Positions 1 to 5,358 of a stretch of 5,358 nt of DNA are shown here, one piece after another (position 1 is the stretch's first letter; each line of letters starts with the position of its first letter). This stretch comes from Chloroflexota bacterium (GTDB taxonomy: Bacteria > Chloroflexota > Anaerolineae > Anaerolineales > UBA11579). The DNA is taken from assembly GCA_030610225.1 (NCBI GenBank), contig JAUWSD010000097.1:1-5358 (forward strand), given 5' to 3'. The translations under genes and the position numbers were made by a program. Under the pieces are notes generated by a model. It had not been told where the DNA came from and did not search any database. It saw only the letters and a list, made by a program, of their open reading frames with translations.

Positions 1-465
1 AAATTCTTCGAGGTTAGGCCCACGAAGAGGGTTCAACCCAGCCATGCCAGGCAAATTGATATGGTCTGTTAACAGCATAAGATCACCTGGTATGTATTCA
101 GGATTGACCGCCCCAGCGGCATTTGTGATTAGGATGGTTTCAATTCCAAGCCGCTGCATCACACGGATAGGCAGCCCAATAGTGGTCATCTCATAACCTT
201 CATAGTAATGTGCCCTACCCTGCATCACCAGCACATCCTTGCCTTCCAGCTTCCCAATTACAAGCTGACCAGTATGCCCGATCACGGTTGAAACAGGCCA
301 ACCGGGGAGTTCCGGATATGGGATCAAATCCGCATCTTCGACCTCTTCTGCCAAACTTCCCAACCCGGTCCCAAGGATCATCCCGATCTTGGGACTATGC
401 TTCGTTTTTGATCTAACCAATTCAGTTAATCGATCACTTTCCTCGTATGTAAGATAATCTGCCAT
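1..465 (-). CDS. punA: Purine nucleoside phosphorylase, class I (trimeric PNP/MTAP superfamily), N-terminal part, cut by window edge
   Basis: This is a cytosolic salvage enzyme that splits purine nucleosides with phosphate into a free base and ribose-1-phosphate. The first 155 codons are present and the 3' part lies beyond position 1. Visible motifs are the phosphate loop GTGLG (residues 32-36), GHTG with His64, GRAHYYEG with Arg84, His86 and Tyr88, and TNAAG (114-118). A GDLMLLTDHINLPG block (127-140) and NPLRGPN (145-151) follow. These fall at nearly the same numbers as in human PNP, so the start is well placed. The purine-binding Glu and Asn expected near residues 200 and 240 are outside the window, so base specificity cannot be read. 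The HTG, TNAAG and NPLRGPN pattern favours PNP over methylthioadenosine phosphorylase. The ATG has an AGGAG 7 nt upstream. The gene lies 86 nt after ltaE and may have its own promoter. The symbol could equally be deoD or pupG in other naming schemes. Confidence 0.93.
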   Translation of the reverse strand, partial: MADYLTYEESDRLTELVRSKTKHSPKIGMILGTGLGSLAEEVEDADLIPYPELPGWPVSTVIGHTGQLVIGKLEGKDVLVMQGRAHYYEGYEMTTIGLPIRVMQRLGIETILITNAAGAVNPEYIPGDLMLLTDHINLPGMAGLNPLRGPNLEEF

Positions 466-472
466 AATTATT

Positions 473-477
473 CTCCT
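473..477 (-). promoter_or_regulatory. Ribosome binding site of the PNP gene
   Basis: A perfect AGGAG reads on the minus strand 7 nt before the ATG at 465. It fixes the start of the nucleoside phosphorylase, in agreement with the motif numbering. Confidence 0.8.
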
Positions 478-516
478 GAAGTTATTTGCTTAAAATCTCA
501 ACTTTATAACAAATCA

Positions 517-525
517 ATTATATCA
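517..525 (-). promoter_or_regulatory. Candidate extended -10 promoter upstream of the PNP gene
   Basis: On the minus strand the sequence reads TGATATAAT, a perfect TATAAT -10 hexamer directly preceded by the TGn extension. It lies in the 86-nt gap between ltaE and the PNP gene, the largest gap in the window. No good TTGACA-like -35 is seen 16-18 nt upstream (the bases there read about GCCAGC), which is tolerated by extended -10 promoters. Transcription would begin near position 510, giving a leader of about 45 nt. The flanking DNA is AT-rich, so a chance match is possible. Confidence 0.4.
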
Positions 526-551
526 TTTCAGTGTTTTGGGCTGGCGCACCA

Positions 552-1583
552 CTAATTTAAAACCTGTCTCATTATTTCAGCAGCTTTTTTGATGTCAGCA
601 TCAGTGATCCAGATGTGAGTTACCATCCGGAATCTTCCTGAAACTTCTACACCGGCCAATAAACCAAGCTGCTTGATCTTCTGCAGGAATTGGTCCGATG
701 TGAGCCCTGTTTCTTCTTTTACAGCAAAATATGTCATATTTGTGTTCTGAGTATGGAAATCGATTCCATCGATACCTTTAACCAGCTCAGTCAATCTTCT
801 TGCACGGGCATGGTCTTCATACAATCGCTCAACATTATTCTCAAGCGCGTATATCCCAGCAGCTGCAATGATCCCAGCCTGTCTCATCCCACCGCCAAGC
901 TGTTTTCTCATCCGGTGTGCTTTAACAATAAATTCTTTTGAACCACATAGAACAGAACCAACCGGAGCGCCTAACCCTTTACTCAGGCAAAATGTTACAG
1001 AATCAGCAGCAGCGACAAGATCCTTAGCTGAAACTCGCTGGTCTGCAGCGGCATTAAAAATTCTGGCACCATCAATGTGCAGTTTCAGATCGTGTTTTTT
1101 GGCTAGTTCTCCAACCTGATCTGTATAATCCGCAGATATTGACTGTCCCCCGCATTTATTCTGAGTATTCTCGATCGTAATAAGTTTTGTCTGGGGGAAA
1201 TGAGCATCTTTGGGACGAATTGCTCTCTCGATATCCTCGAGATTCAATGTAGCATCATCCTGGTTTGGAATAGTATGCGGTTGAACACCACCAACTGCAG
1301 CAATAGAGCCAGCTTCGTATAGGAATAAATGGGCAAGGTTCCCCATGATGACCTCATCGCCGCGCTGACAATGAGCGAGTACTGCTGACAGGTTACCCAT
1401 TGTCCCCGAAGGAATGAATAACCCGGCTTCTTTTCCTGTCATTTCAGCAGAAAGCTCCTGAAGACGATTGACTGAAGGGTCCTCACCATACACATCATCT
1501 CCAACTTCAGCTTTCGCCATTGCATCCCGCATTTCGGGTGTTGGTTTTGTAACCGTATCAGATCGAAAATCCAGAATTTTCAT
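552..1583 (-). CDS. ltaE: Low-specificity L-threonine aldolase (PLP, fold type I)
   Basis: A cytosolic PLP enzyme that cleaves L-threonine or L-allo-threonine to glycine and acetaldehyde. The 343 residues match the family's usual length. The N-terminal signature DFRSDTVTKPTPEMR (5-19) is diagnostic, followed by GDDVYGEDPSVNRLQ (28-42) and the PSGTMGN cofactor loop (58-64). His85 sits where the family has its ring-stacking histidine. LHIDGAR (168-174) carries Asp171, which should pair with the pyridine nitrogen. SVTFCLSKGLGAPVGS (195-210) carries Lys202, the expected Schiff-base lysine. GGGMRQAG (230-237) and RMVTH (319-323) supply the conserved arginines. The ATG at 1583 has an AGGAG 6 nt upstream. 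It follows the rluD-like gene by 15 nt, so co-transcription is likely. The sequence cannot show the preference between threonine and allo-threonine. No key residue is missing. Confidence 0.95.
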   Translation of the reverse strand: MKILDFRSDTVTKPTPEMRDAMAKAEVGDDVYGEDPSVNRLQELSAEMTGKEAGLFIPSGTMGNLSAVLAHCQRGDEVIMGNLAHLFLYEAGSIAAVGGVQPHTIPNQDDATLNLEDIERAIRPKDAHFPQTKLITIENTQNKCGGQSISADYTDQVGELAKKHDLKLHIDGARIFNAAADQRVSAKDLVAAADSVTFCLSKGLGAPVGSVLCGSKEFIVKAHRMRKQLGGGMRQAGIIAAAGIYALENNVERLYEDHARARRLTELVKGIDGIDFHTQNTNMTYFAVKEETGLTSDQFLQKIKQLGLLAGVEVSGRFRMVTHIWITDADIKKAAEIMRQVLN

Positions 1584-1589
1584 TCATTA

Positions 1590-1594
1590 CTCCT
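1590..1594 (-). promoter_or_regulatory. Ribosome binding site of ltaE, deciding between two overlapping ATGs
   Basis: AGGAG lies 6 nt before the ATG at 1583. A second, out-of-frame ATG begins at 1587 but is only 2 nt from the AGGAG and would give a nine-codon peptide. The spacing therefore selects 1583. Confidence 0.75.
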
Positions 1595-1598
1595 GAAA

Positions 1599-2516
1599 TT
1601 AATTTCTTAATTCCTCTAATGCTTTTCCAAAATCTTCTGGCAGATCAGCCTGGAAAACAGAAACCTCTTCTTTTCCAGAGATTTTTAATTCCAATTGGTG
1701 AGCATGCAGCAGCTGCCTCTTTACCGGGAGTGTGGGCTTCTTCTTGCCGTAAACTTTATCTCCCACAACCGGACATCCAAGAAATTCCATATGAACCCGG
1801 ATCTGGTGTGTACGCCCAGTCTTTATATTTACTTCCAGCAAACTATGCTTCTGAAATTTTTCTATTGTCTTAAATTCACTTATAGCATTACGCCCCTTTT
1901 TCAGAGGTACAACTGCCATTTTTTGTCTTTGTCTTGGGTCTCTACCGATCGGGGCATCTACCTTACCCTCAGGTGTTTTTGGATGCCCATCAACTAATGC
2001 ATAATACAATTTTCGGACAGTGCGCTCTTTGAATTGCTGCTGAAGATCATGGTGGGTTTTATCATTCTTTGCCATCACTAAAAGACCGGATGTATCTTTA
2101 TCCAATCTATGCACAATACCCGGACGGATCTCTCCCCCTACTCCCCTTATTTTGGGATCATGCGCAAGAATAGCATTCACAAGAGTACCGCTGTTATGAC
2201 CAATTGATGGATGCACAACAATACCGGGATCTTTGTTTATGATCACAAGATTGTGATCTTCGTAAACAATGTTCAGGGGGATGTCTTCAGGGGTCAGGTC
2301 GGTTTCCACAGGAGCAGGAATAGAGACTTTTAAATCGTGTTTCCCATCAAGTTTATAGCCAGTTTTGTAAATTACTTTTCCATCAACTTCAACCATCCCC
2401 TTCTTGATCAGTTTCTGGATGAAAGAGCGTGAATACTTTGGAAGATTTTCTGATAGAAAACGATCCAGGCGTTTTTTCTCACCACCAAATTTCAGATCCA
2501 GCTCTCTTTCTATCAA
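1599..2516 (-). CDS. rluD: RluD-family large-subunit rRNA pseudouridine synthase with N-terminal S4 domain
   Basis: Converts specific uridines to pseudouridine in RNA. RluD of E. coli acts on helix 69 of 23S rRNA, but paralogues RluA and RluC differ in target, so the exact site here is inferred. An S4 RNA-binding domain occupies about residues 14-65 (KRLDRFLSENLPKYSRSFIQ onward). The catalytic domain follows, with VHPSIGHNSGTLVNAIL (101-117), the hallmark HRLDKDTSG (136-144) holding catalytic Asp139, and IKTGRTHQIRVH (231-242). At 305 residues it is full length. The start is a TTG, not ATG. A GGAG 6 nt upstream overlaps the end of lspA, and the next in-frame ATG (residue 41) would cut into the S4 domain. 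Only 3 nt separate it from the lspA stop, so translation is probably coupled. lspA followed by rluD/ylyB is a common bacterial pair. Confidence 0.92.
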   Translation of the reverse strand: MIERELDLKFGGEKKRLDRFLSENLPKYSRSFIQKLIKKGMVEVDGKVIYKTGYKLDGKHDLKVSIPAPVETDLTPEDIPLNIVYEDHNLVIINKDPGIVVHPSIGHNSGTLVNAILAHDPKIRGVGGEIRPGIVHRLDKDTSGLLVMAKNDKTHHDLQQQFKERTVRKLYYALVDGHPKTPEGKVDAPIGRDPRQRQKMAVVPLKKGRNAISEFKTIEKFQKHSLLEVNIKTGRTHQIRVHMEFLGCPVVGDKVYGKKKPTLPVKRQLLHAHQLELKISGKEEVSVFQADLPEDFGKALEELRN

Positions 2517-2519
2517 TAT

Positions 2520-3047
2520 CTACTCCATTTTAATTGATTCTTCTTTTTTCTGCTTTCTCTCTTGAATTTCTTGAATTGCAAATGTGAGTATCATCAATGC
2601 AGCACCCACAGAGATACAGCTGTCAGCCACATTGAACAGGGGGAAATTACCAACTGAGACAAAATCCGTTACCTCCCCAAATTTCAACCTGTCAATAAGA
2701 TTGCCGATCGCCCCACCCATCTGGAGGCTCAATGCTAACCTGAAGCCCCAATCCTTTTTGGGAATTTGGGGGAAATAATAAATGATCATACCGATAACAA
2801 CAAAAGACAGGATTATGATAAATGAACCCCATCCCTGAAAGAAGCCGAAAGCTGCTCCTTCGTTTTGCCAATGCAAAATACGTGCATATGTTGCCAGCCA
2901 TTCCCAAGGCATCCACCGCTCACCTGTGGCGAGGTTTTCGCGCACCAGGCCCTTTGTCCATTGGTCCAGGATCGCAGCAATCCCTGCAATTAAAAAGAGG
3001 AAAAGCAGGCTCGTTATTATATTTTTCGTTTTTTTATTTTCAGTCAT
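2520..3047 (-). CDS. lspA: Lipoprotein signal peptidase (signal peptidase II)
   Basis: A cytoplasmic-membrane aspartyl protease that removes the signal peptide from diacylated prolipoproteins after Lgt has acted. The 175 residues match the family. Four hydrophobic segments are seen at about 10-28, 73-91, 102-118 and 140-159. Conserved blocks are DQWTK (28-32), QNEGAAFGFF (61-70), GGAIGNLIDR (111-120), VTDF (126-129) and FNVADS (138-143). Asp128 and Asp142 correspond to the catalytic pair. The tail (about 160-175) is highly charged and probably cytosolic. I chose the ATG at 3047. A longer reading from a TTG at 3101 adds 18 residues, overlaps ribA by 41 nt and places a basic stretch before the usual N-terminus. 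The ATG has no good Shine-Dalgarno (the nearest AAGGA is 20 nt away, inside the end of ribA), so coupling to ribA translation is likely. The gaps are 13 nt after ribA and 3 nt before the rluD-like gene. Confidence 0.94.
   Translation of the reverse strand: MTENKKTKNIITSLLFLFLIAGIAAILDQWTKGLVRENLATGERWMPWEWLATYARILHWQNEGAAFGFFQGWGSFIIILSFVVIGMIIYYFPQIPKKDWGFRLALSLQMGGAIGNLIDRLKFGEVTDFVSVGNFPLFNVADSCISVGAALMILTFAIQEIQERKQKKEESIKME
2523..2526 (-). promoter_or_regulatory. Ribosome binding site of the rluD-like gene, embedded in the end of lspA
   Basis: GGAG on the minus strand spans the last two sense codons of lspA, just before its TAG stop. It is spaced 6 nt from the TTG start at 2516. It supports that non-ATG start and suggests termination-reinitiation coupling with lspA. 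Confidence 0.65.
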
Positions 3048-3060
3048 ATGATTTAAAATA

Positions 3061-3693
3061 TTATTGATCCTTTTCCTGCTCTTCCAGGCTGGAAAGGTCA
3101 AGAATGTGCCGCATCTTCTGAACTTTTGTGAACAAATAATTGCGATTGTTTGGGTTGATGATAGGAGGAACGCTTAATCTGGCAGTCACTTCTATTCCTA
3201 ATTGCTGCAGGCGTTCCAATTTTGCTGGGTTATTAGTCAATAGACGAATCGATTTGATCCCCAAGTCTTCAATGATCTTTGCAGCAATTGCATAATCGCG
3301 TTTATCAGCCTGATGTCCAAGAGCTAGGTTTGCATCTACTGTGTCATAGCCCTCTTCCTGTAAGTTATATGCTCTCAGCTTTTCAAGCAGCCCGATCCCC
3401 CGCCCTTCCTGCCTCAAATAGATCACAACTCCACTGCCCTCTTCTGCAACCATGTGCATCGCAAGGTCAAGCTGGTACCCACAGTCACATCGCTGGGAAC
3501 CCAGTGTCTCACCTGTGAAACATTCTGAATGAACACGCACCATCACATTTTCACAGCCAGATATATCACCAGTGATAAGAGCTAAGTGTTGAAACTCGTC
3601 CTGATTATTTGAATATAAACAAAGGCTGAAATCACCATGATCGTTTGGGATCTTGGCACAAACTTCTTTTTTTACTATTACATTTTCTTGCAT
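3061..3693 (-). CDS. ribA: GTP cyclohydrolase II (riboflavin biosynthesis), stand-alone
   Basis: Opens the imidazole ring of GTP, releasing formate and pyrophosphate, to make 2,5-diamino-6-ribosylamino-4(3H)-pyrimidinone 5'-phosphate, the first committed step to riboflavin. It acts in the cytosol with Zn2+ and Mg2+. The zinc ligands are Cys58, Cys69 and Cys71 in SECFTGETLGSQRCDC (56-71). GTP contacts are RVHSE (53-57), LRQEGRGIG (93-101) and LLTNNPAK (151-158). Asp130 and Arg132 in ADKRD match the catalytic Asp126/Arg128 of the E. coli enzyme, with a constant offset of 4. At 210 residues it is a single-domain enzyme and not a RibBA fusion, because there is no DHBP synthase domain upstream. 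The C-terminal NYLFTKVQKMRHIL is typical of the family. The ATG has an AGGA 7 nt upstream. No other riboflavin gene is in the window, so it sits apart from a classical rib operon here. Confidence 0.95.
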   Translation of the reverse strand: MQENVIVKKEVCAKIPNDHGDFSLCLYSNNQDEFQHLALITGDISGCENVMVRVHSECFTGETLGSQRCDCGYQLDLAMHMVAEEGSGVVIYLRQEGRGIGLLEKLRAYNLQEEGYDTVDANLALGHQADKRDYAIAAKIIEDLGIKSIRLLTNNPAKLERLQQLGIEVTARLSVPPIINPNNRNYLFTKVQKMRHILDLSSLEEQEKDQ

Positions 3694-3700
3694 TAATTAT

Positions 3701-3704
3701 TCCT
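3701..3704 (-). promoter_or_regulatory. Ribosome binding site of ribA
   Basis: AGGA on the minus strand lies 7 nt before the ribA ATG at 3693, in the 26-nt gap after the small ORF. The gap is too short for an FMN riboswitch, and none is seen. Confidence 0.65.
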
Positions 3705-3719
3705 GATTAATAAGGATTT

Positions 3720-3872
3720 CTAATTTGTCTCGAGTGATCTCTGATATGCTTTCCATCCGGGGCACCAGGTTGTGTGCCATTTCCAAAGTTTGGAAGCGAA
3801 TTTTTTTGGATTCTCTTCAGCTTTTATCTTCATCGGGCATGTTTCACATTTATGTTCTTTCTTGTTCTCCAT
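3720..3872 (-). CDS. Small Cys/Trp-rich protein (50 aa), putative metal-binding, function unknown
   Basis: This 50-residue ORF runs from an ATG at 3872 to a TAG at 3720. It fills almost exactly the space between alr (15 nt before) and ribA (26 nt after). AAGGA sits 7 nt before the ATG, an ideal position. The product starts MENKKEHKCETCP, with Cys9 and Cys12 in a CxxC. After a basic middle it has LWKWHTTWCPGWKAY (29-43), with His33 and Cys37 and four tryptophans (30, 32, 36, 40). Cys9, Cys12, His33 and Cys37 could form a single zinc site. That is inference, and a redox or structural role is equally possible. No signal peptide or membrane segment is seen, so it is probably cytosolic. The protein is basic and rich in Lys. 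I cannot name a family. The strong Shine-Dalgarno, the fit in the gap and the non-random motif pattern make it likely to be a real gene. Its role cannot be inferred from its neighbours. Confidence 0.75.
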   Translation of the reverse strand: MENKKEHKCETCPMKIKAEENPKKFASKLWKWHTTWCPGWKAYQRSLETN

Positions 3873-3879
3873 TGAAAAT

Positions 3880-3884
3880 TCCTT
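3880..3884 (-). promoter_or_regulatory. Ribosome binding site of the small Cys/Trp-rich ORF
   Basis: AAGGA on the minus strand is placed 7 nt before the ATG at 3872, within the 15 nt between the alr stop and this ORF. It is key support that the 50-codon ORF is translated. Confidence 0.65.
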
Positions 3885-3887
3885 GTT

Positions 3888-5030
3888 TTATTTATAAGCT
3901 CTTGGAACCCGGGTATTGATATTCGTTAATATTTCATACGGGGTCGTTCCGGCCCAATCTGCGAGGTCCTCAACGCAGATACATTCTTCATCTCCACCAA
4001 CTAACACGACCTCATCGCCATTGTATGCACTGTCCCAATCAATATTGACCATGAATTGGTCCATGCAGATGCGCCCAACAACGGGGTATCTTTTTCCATT
4101 GATCAGAACTTCTGCTTTCCCCGTCATAGAGCGAAAGTAGCCATCACCAAAACCGACCGGGACTGTCACAACACGCACCATTTTATCACTCTGCCACTCA
4201 GAACCATAGCTTACCGGATGCCCTGGTTTAACCACTTTGAAGAACACTACCCTGGATTTCCAGGTTAGTGCTGGCTTGATTTCGATAGTCTTTTTGACTT
4301 CATTTGAGGGATAGACCCCGAAAAGCATTATTCCCGGTCGGACCATATCAAAATATGATTCTGGTAATTGCAGTACAGCTGCTGAATTTGCTATATGCCT
4401 GATCGGGTACGGCAAGCTGCGTTTCTCATAGAATGACAATACCTCATTGAATCTTTCCAACTGCAGTCTGGCGTGGCTCAGGTCAGATACATCAGCATTA
4501 GCGAAATGGCTAAAAATACCCTCAACGATCAAATGCTTGCATTTCAATGATGCTTCCAGCAGTGATTCAGCGCTGTAGTAATGCATGCCGATGCGTTCCA
4601 TACCAGTGTCGATCTTCAGGTGCACTTTTGCTATTACACCCATTTCTTCCGCAGTCTTATCGATCTGTTCAAGCTTTTCGATAGAGGAGGCTGTCAGAGT
4701 TAGATCGTGATGGAGGTAAAGGGGAATTTGACCACCCAATATACCACCCAGTACTAATATCGGGATACGAATCCCGGCTTCGCGCAGCAGTATGGCTTCT
4801 TCCACAAAAGCTACACCCAGATTCTTGGCCCCTAATTTCTCCATGTGTTTTCCGATCACCTCTATGCCATGCCCGTAAGCATTAGCTTTGATGATCGGCA
4901 TCACATCTGTATCCCCGACCTTGGCTCTGATAGCATGAAAATTATCAGTGATCCGGTCGAGGTTCACATGGATATAGGATGGGCGTAATCCCGAATTTAC
5001 GCTTATTGTGGGATTATTAATTTTACTCAT
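3888..5030 (-). CDS. alr: Alanine racemase (PLP, fold type III)
   Basis: Interconverts L- and D-alanine in the cytosol, supplying D-Ala for peptidoglycan. The 380 residues are full length. An N-terminal TIM barrel carries MPIIKANAYGHG (44-55), with the PLP-binding Lys48. HLKIDTGMERIG (137-148) has Arg146 and Lys139, the latter at the position carbamylated in the Geobacillus enzyme. HIANSAAVL (212-220) and VRPGIMLFGVYP (230-241) follow, the latter holding Arg231, which faces the pyridine nitrogen. The C-terminal beta domain has VSYGSEW (273-279) with catalytic Tyr275 from the partner subunit, VGFGDGY (292-298), GRICMDQ (319-325) and PYEILTNINTRVPRAY (364-379). Active sites form across the dimer. 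The ATG gives about 16 residues before the usual family start, and no better start lies between. No clear Shine-Dalgarno precedes it. It starts 37 nt after ileS. A biosynthetic rather than catabolic role is inferred from the housekeeping context. Confidence 0.96.
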   Translation of the reverse strand: MSKINNPTISVNSGLRPSYIHVNLDRITDNFHAIRAKVGDTDVMPIIKANAYGHGIEVIGKHMEKLGAKNLGVAFVEEAILLREAGIRIPILVLGGILGGQIPLYLHHDLTLTASSIEKLEQIDKTAEEMGVIAKVHLKIDTGMERIGMHYYSAESLLEASLKCKHLIVEGIFSHFANADVSDLSHARLQLERFNEVLSFYEKRSLPYPIRHIANSAAVLQLPESYFDMVRPGIMLFGVYPSNEVKKTIEIKPALTWKSRVVFFKVVKPGHPVSYGSEWQSDKMVRVVTVPVGFGDGYFRSMTGKAEVLINGKRYPVVGRICMDQFMVNIDWDSAYNGDEVVLVGGDEECICVEDLADWAGTTPYEILTNINTRVPRAYK

Positions 5031-5067
5031 ACGATGATTTTACCGTATTAGAGACCTTTGCCAGTAA
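5031..5067 (-). other. Short ileS-alr spacer without clear signals
   Basis: This 37-nt gap has no recognisable promoter, no terminator with a T-run and no well-placed Shine-Dalgarno for alr. The closest purine-rich stretch, AAAGG, is more than 20 nt from the alr ATG. Read-through from ileS into alr is the simplest interpretation. Confidence 0.4.
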
Positions 5068-5358
5068 TTACAGCAGCACCTTTTTCAATCCGAGTTTAAG
5101 AACTTCTCCGTCTATCATCAGTTCTTCCTCAGGAGTTGACACTTCATCTGGCATCTTGGTTCCATCCAGCATGACTGCCAGGACTTCACCTTTGATGTAA
5201 TCTGCGTTTGAATTTACTGCCCTGGTGAGAGTATCGCCAGCTTCAAAATAAACTTCAATTCTGTCTGAAATTTCAAAACCTGCTTCTTTTCGCAGGTCTT
5301 GAACACGGCGAATGAATTCACGGGCATATCCTTCACTAATCAGTTCGTCGGTAAGTTC
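5068..5358 (-). CDS. ileS: Isoleucyl-tRNA synthetase, C-terminal 96 residues, cut by window edge
   Basis: The fragment enters from the right edge in frame and ends at a TAA at 5068. It reads ELTDELISEGYAREFIRR, then VQDLRKEAGFEISDRIEVYF, then a tail ending LGLKKVLL. This is the typical extreme C-terminus of the class I synthetase that charges tRNA-Ile, after the anticodon-binding helical domain. EGYAREFIRRVQDLRKEAGFEISDRI is shared with archaeal, eukaryotic and type 2 bacterial IleRS. E. coli-type enzymes instead end in a cysteine zinc finger, and there is no cysteine in these 96 residues. The catalytic HIGH and KMSKS motifs lie outside the window. A C-terminus of ValRS or LeuRS would look different, so the assignment is fairly safe. 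It is the first gene of the run visible here, 37 nt upstream of alr. Confidence 0.88.
   Translation of the reverse strand, partial: ELTDELISEGYAREFIRRVQDLRKEAGFEISDRIEVYFEAGDTLTRAVNSNADYIKGEVLAVMLDGTKMPDEVSTPEEELMIDGEVLKLGLKKVLL

Noticed and set aside
210..416. Plus-strand ORF of 68 codons opposite the PNP gene
   Set aside because: It lies antisense to the strongly supported PNP coding region, and its product is low-complexity with no recognisable motif.
541..551. Near-palindrome just after the ltaE stop (TGGTGCGCCA on the minus strand)
   Set aside because: The stem is about three pairs and no T-run follows, so it is not supported as a terminator.
690..1119. Two overlapping plus-strand ORFs opposite ltaE
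   Set aside because: Both are antisense shadows of a well-conserved threonine aldolase, overlap each other and show no domain.
1585..1587. Upstream ATG overlapping the ltaE start
   Set aside because: It is out of frame, only 2 nt from the AGGAG, and would end after nine codons.
1619..1997. Plus-strand ORFs opposite the rluD-like gene
   Set aside because: Antisense to a full-length pseudouridine synthase with intact catalytic motifs; no protein-like features.
2692..2916. Minus-strand ORF of 74 codons inside lspA in another frame
   Set aside because: It overlaps the conserved LspA catalytic region in a different frame and has no ribosome site or motif.
3725..3919. Plus-strand ORF of 64 codons opposite the alr-ribA gap
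   Set aside because: The minus-strand 50-codon ORF in the same stretch has an ideal ribosome site, fits the operon direction and has a structured Cys/His/Trp pattern. The plus ORF runs into the alr 3' end and has none of these.
3916..4268. Plus-strand ORFs opposite alr
   Set aside because: Antisense to the conserved C-terminal domain of alanine racemase; no independent support.
5041..5070. Possible stem in the ileS-alr gap (TTACTG with CGGTAA on the minus strand)
   Set aside because: Only six pairs with one G-U and a 16-nt loop, and no T-run follows, so it is not a convincing terminator or riboswitch.
1..5358. A new defence, mobile or biosynthetic system across the window
   Set aside because: Every long gene is a recognisable housekeeping enzyme with intact key residues. 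I see no integrase, transposase, repeats, att sites or shift in base composition.

Overview
The window is a compact block of bacterial chromosomal housekeeping genes, all on the minus strand, so transcription runs from the high-coordinate end to position 1. In reading order it holds: the 3' end of ileS (isoleucyl-tRNA synthetase), alr (alanine racemase), a 50-residue Cys/Trp-rich small ORF, ribA (GTP cyclohydrolase II), lspA (signal peptidase II), an rluD-like pseudouridine synthase gene, ltaE (low-specificity L-threonine aldolase), and the 5' end of a class I purine nucleoside phosphorylase gene. No plus-strand ORF looks real.

Spacing is tight. The gaps in reading order are about 37, 15, 26, 13, 3, 15 and 86 nt. 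The first seven genes therefore look like one transcription unit. The 86-nt gap before the nucleoside phosphorylase gene is the only one with room for a promoter, and it contains an extended -10 match (TGATATAAT). I see no convincing terminator, RNA gene, mobile element, long repeat or CRISPR array, and no gene-free stretch over 300 bases.

The genes do not form a single pathway. They cover translation (ileS), cell-wall D-alanine supply (alr), riboflavin synthesis (ribA), lipoprotein maturation (lspA), rRNA modification (rluD-like), amino-acid metabolism (ltaE) and purine salvage (PNP). The lspA-rluD pair is a familiar bacterial neighbourhood, and ileS near lspA is also common. Here alr, the small ORF and ribA lie between ileS and lspA.

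The base composition is moderate by eye. Together with the type-2-like IleRS C-terminus, the stand-alone GTP cyclohydrolase II and the mixed gene order, it suggests a free-living bacterium. My best guess is Chloroflexota, Anaerolineae-like, but this is an impression from protein flavour and not a demonstrated assignment. I found no evidence for a new multi-gene system. The most novel item is the small Cys/Trp-rich ORF between alr and ribA.
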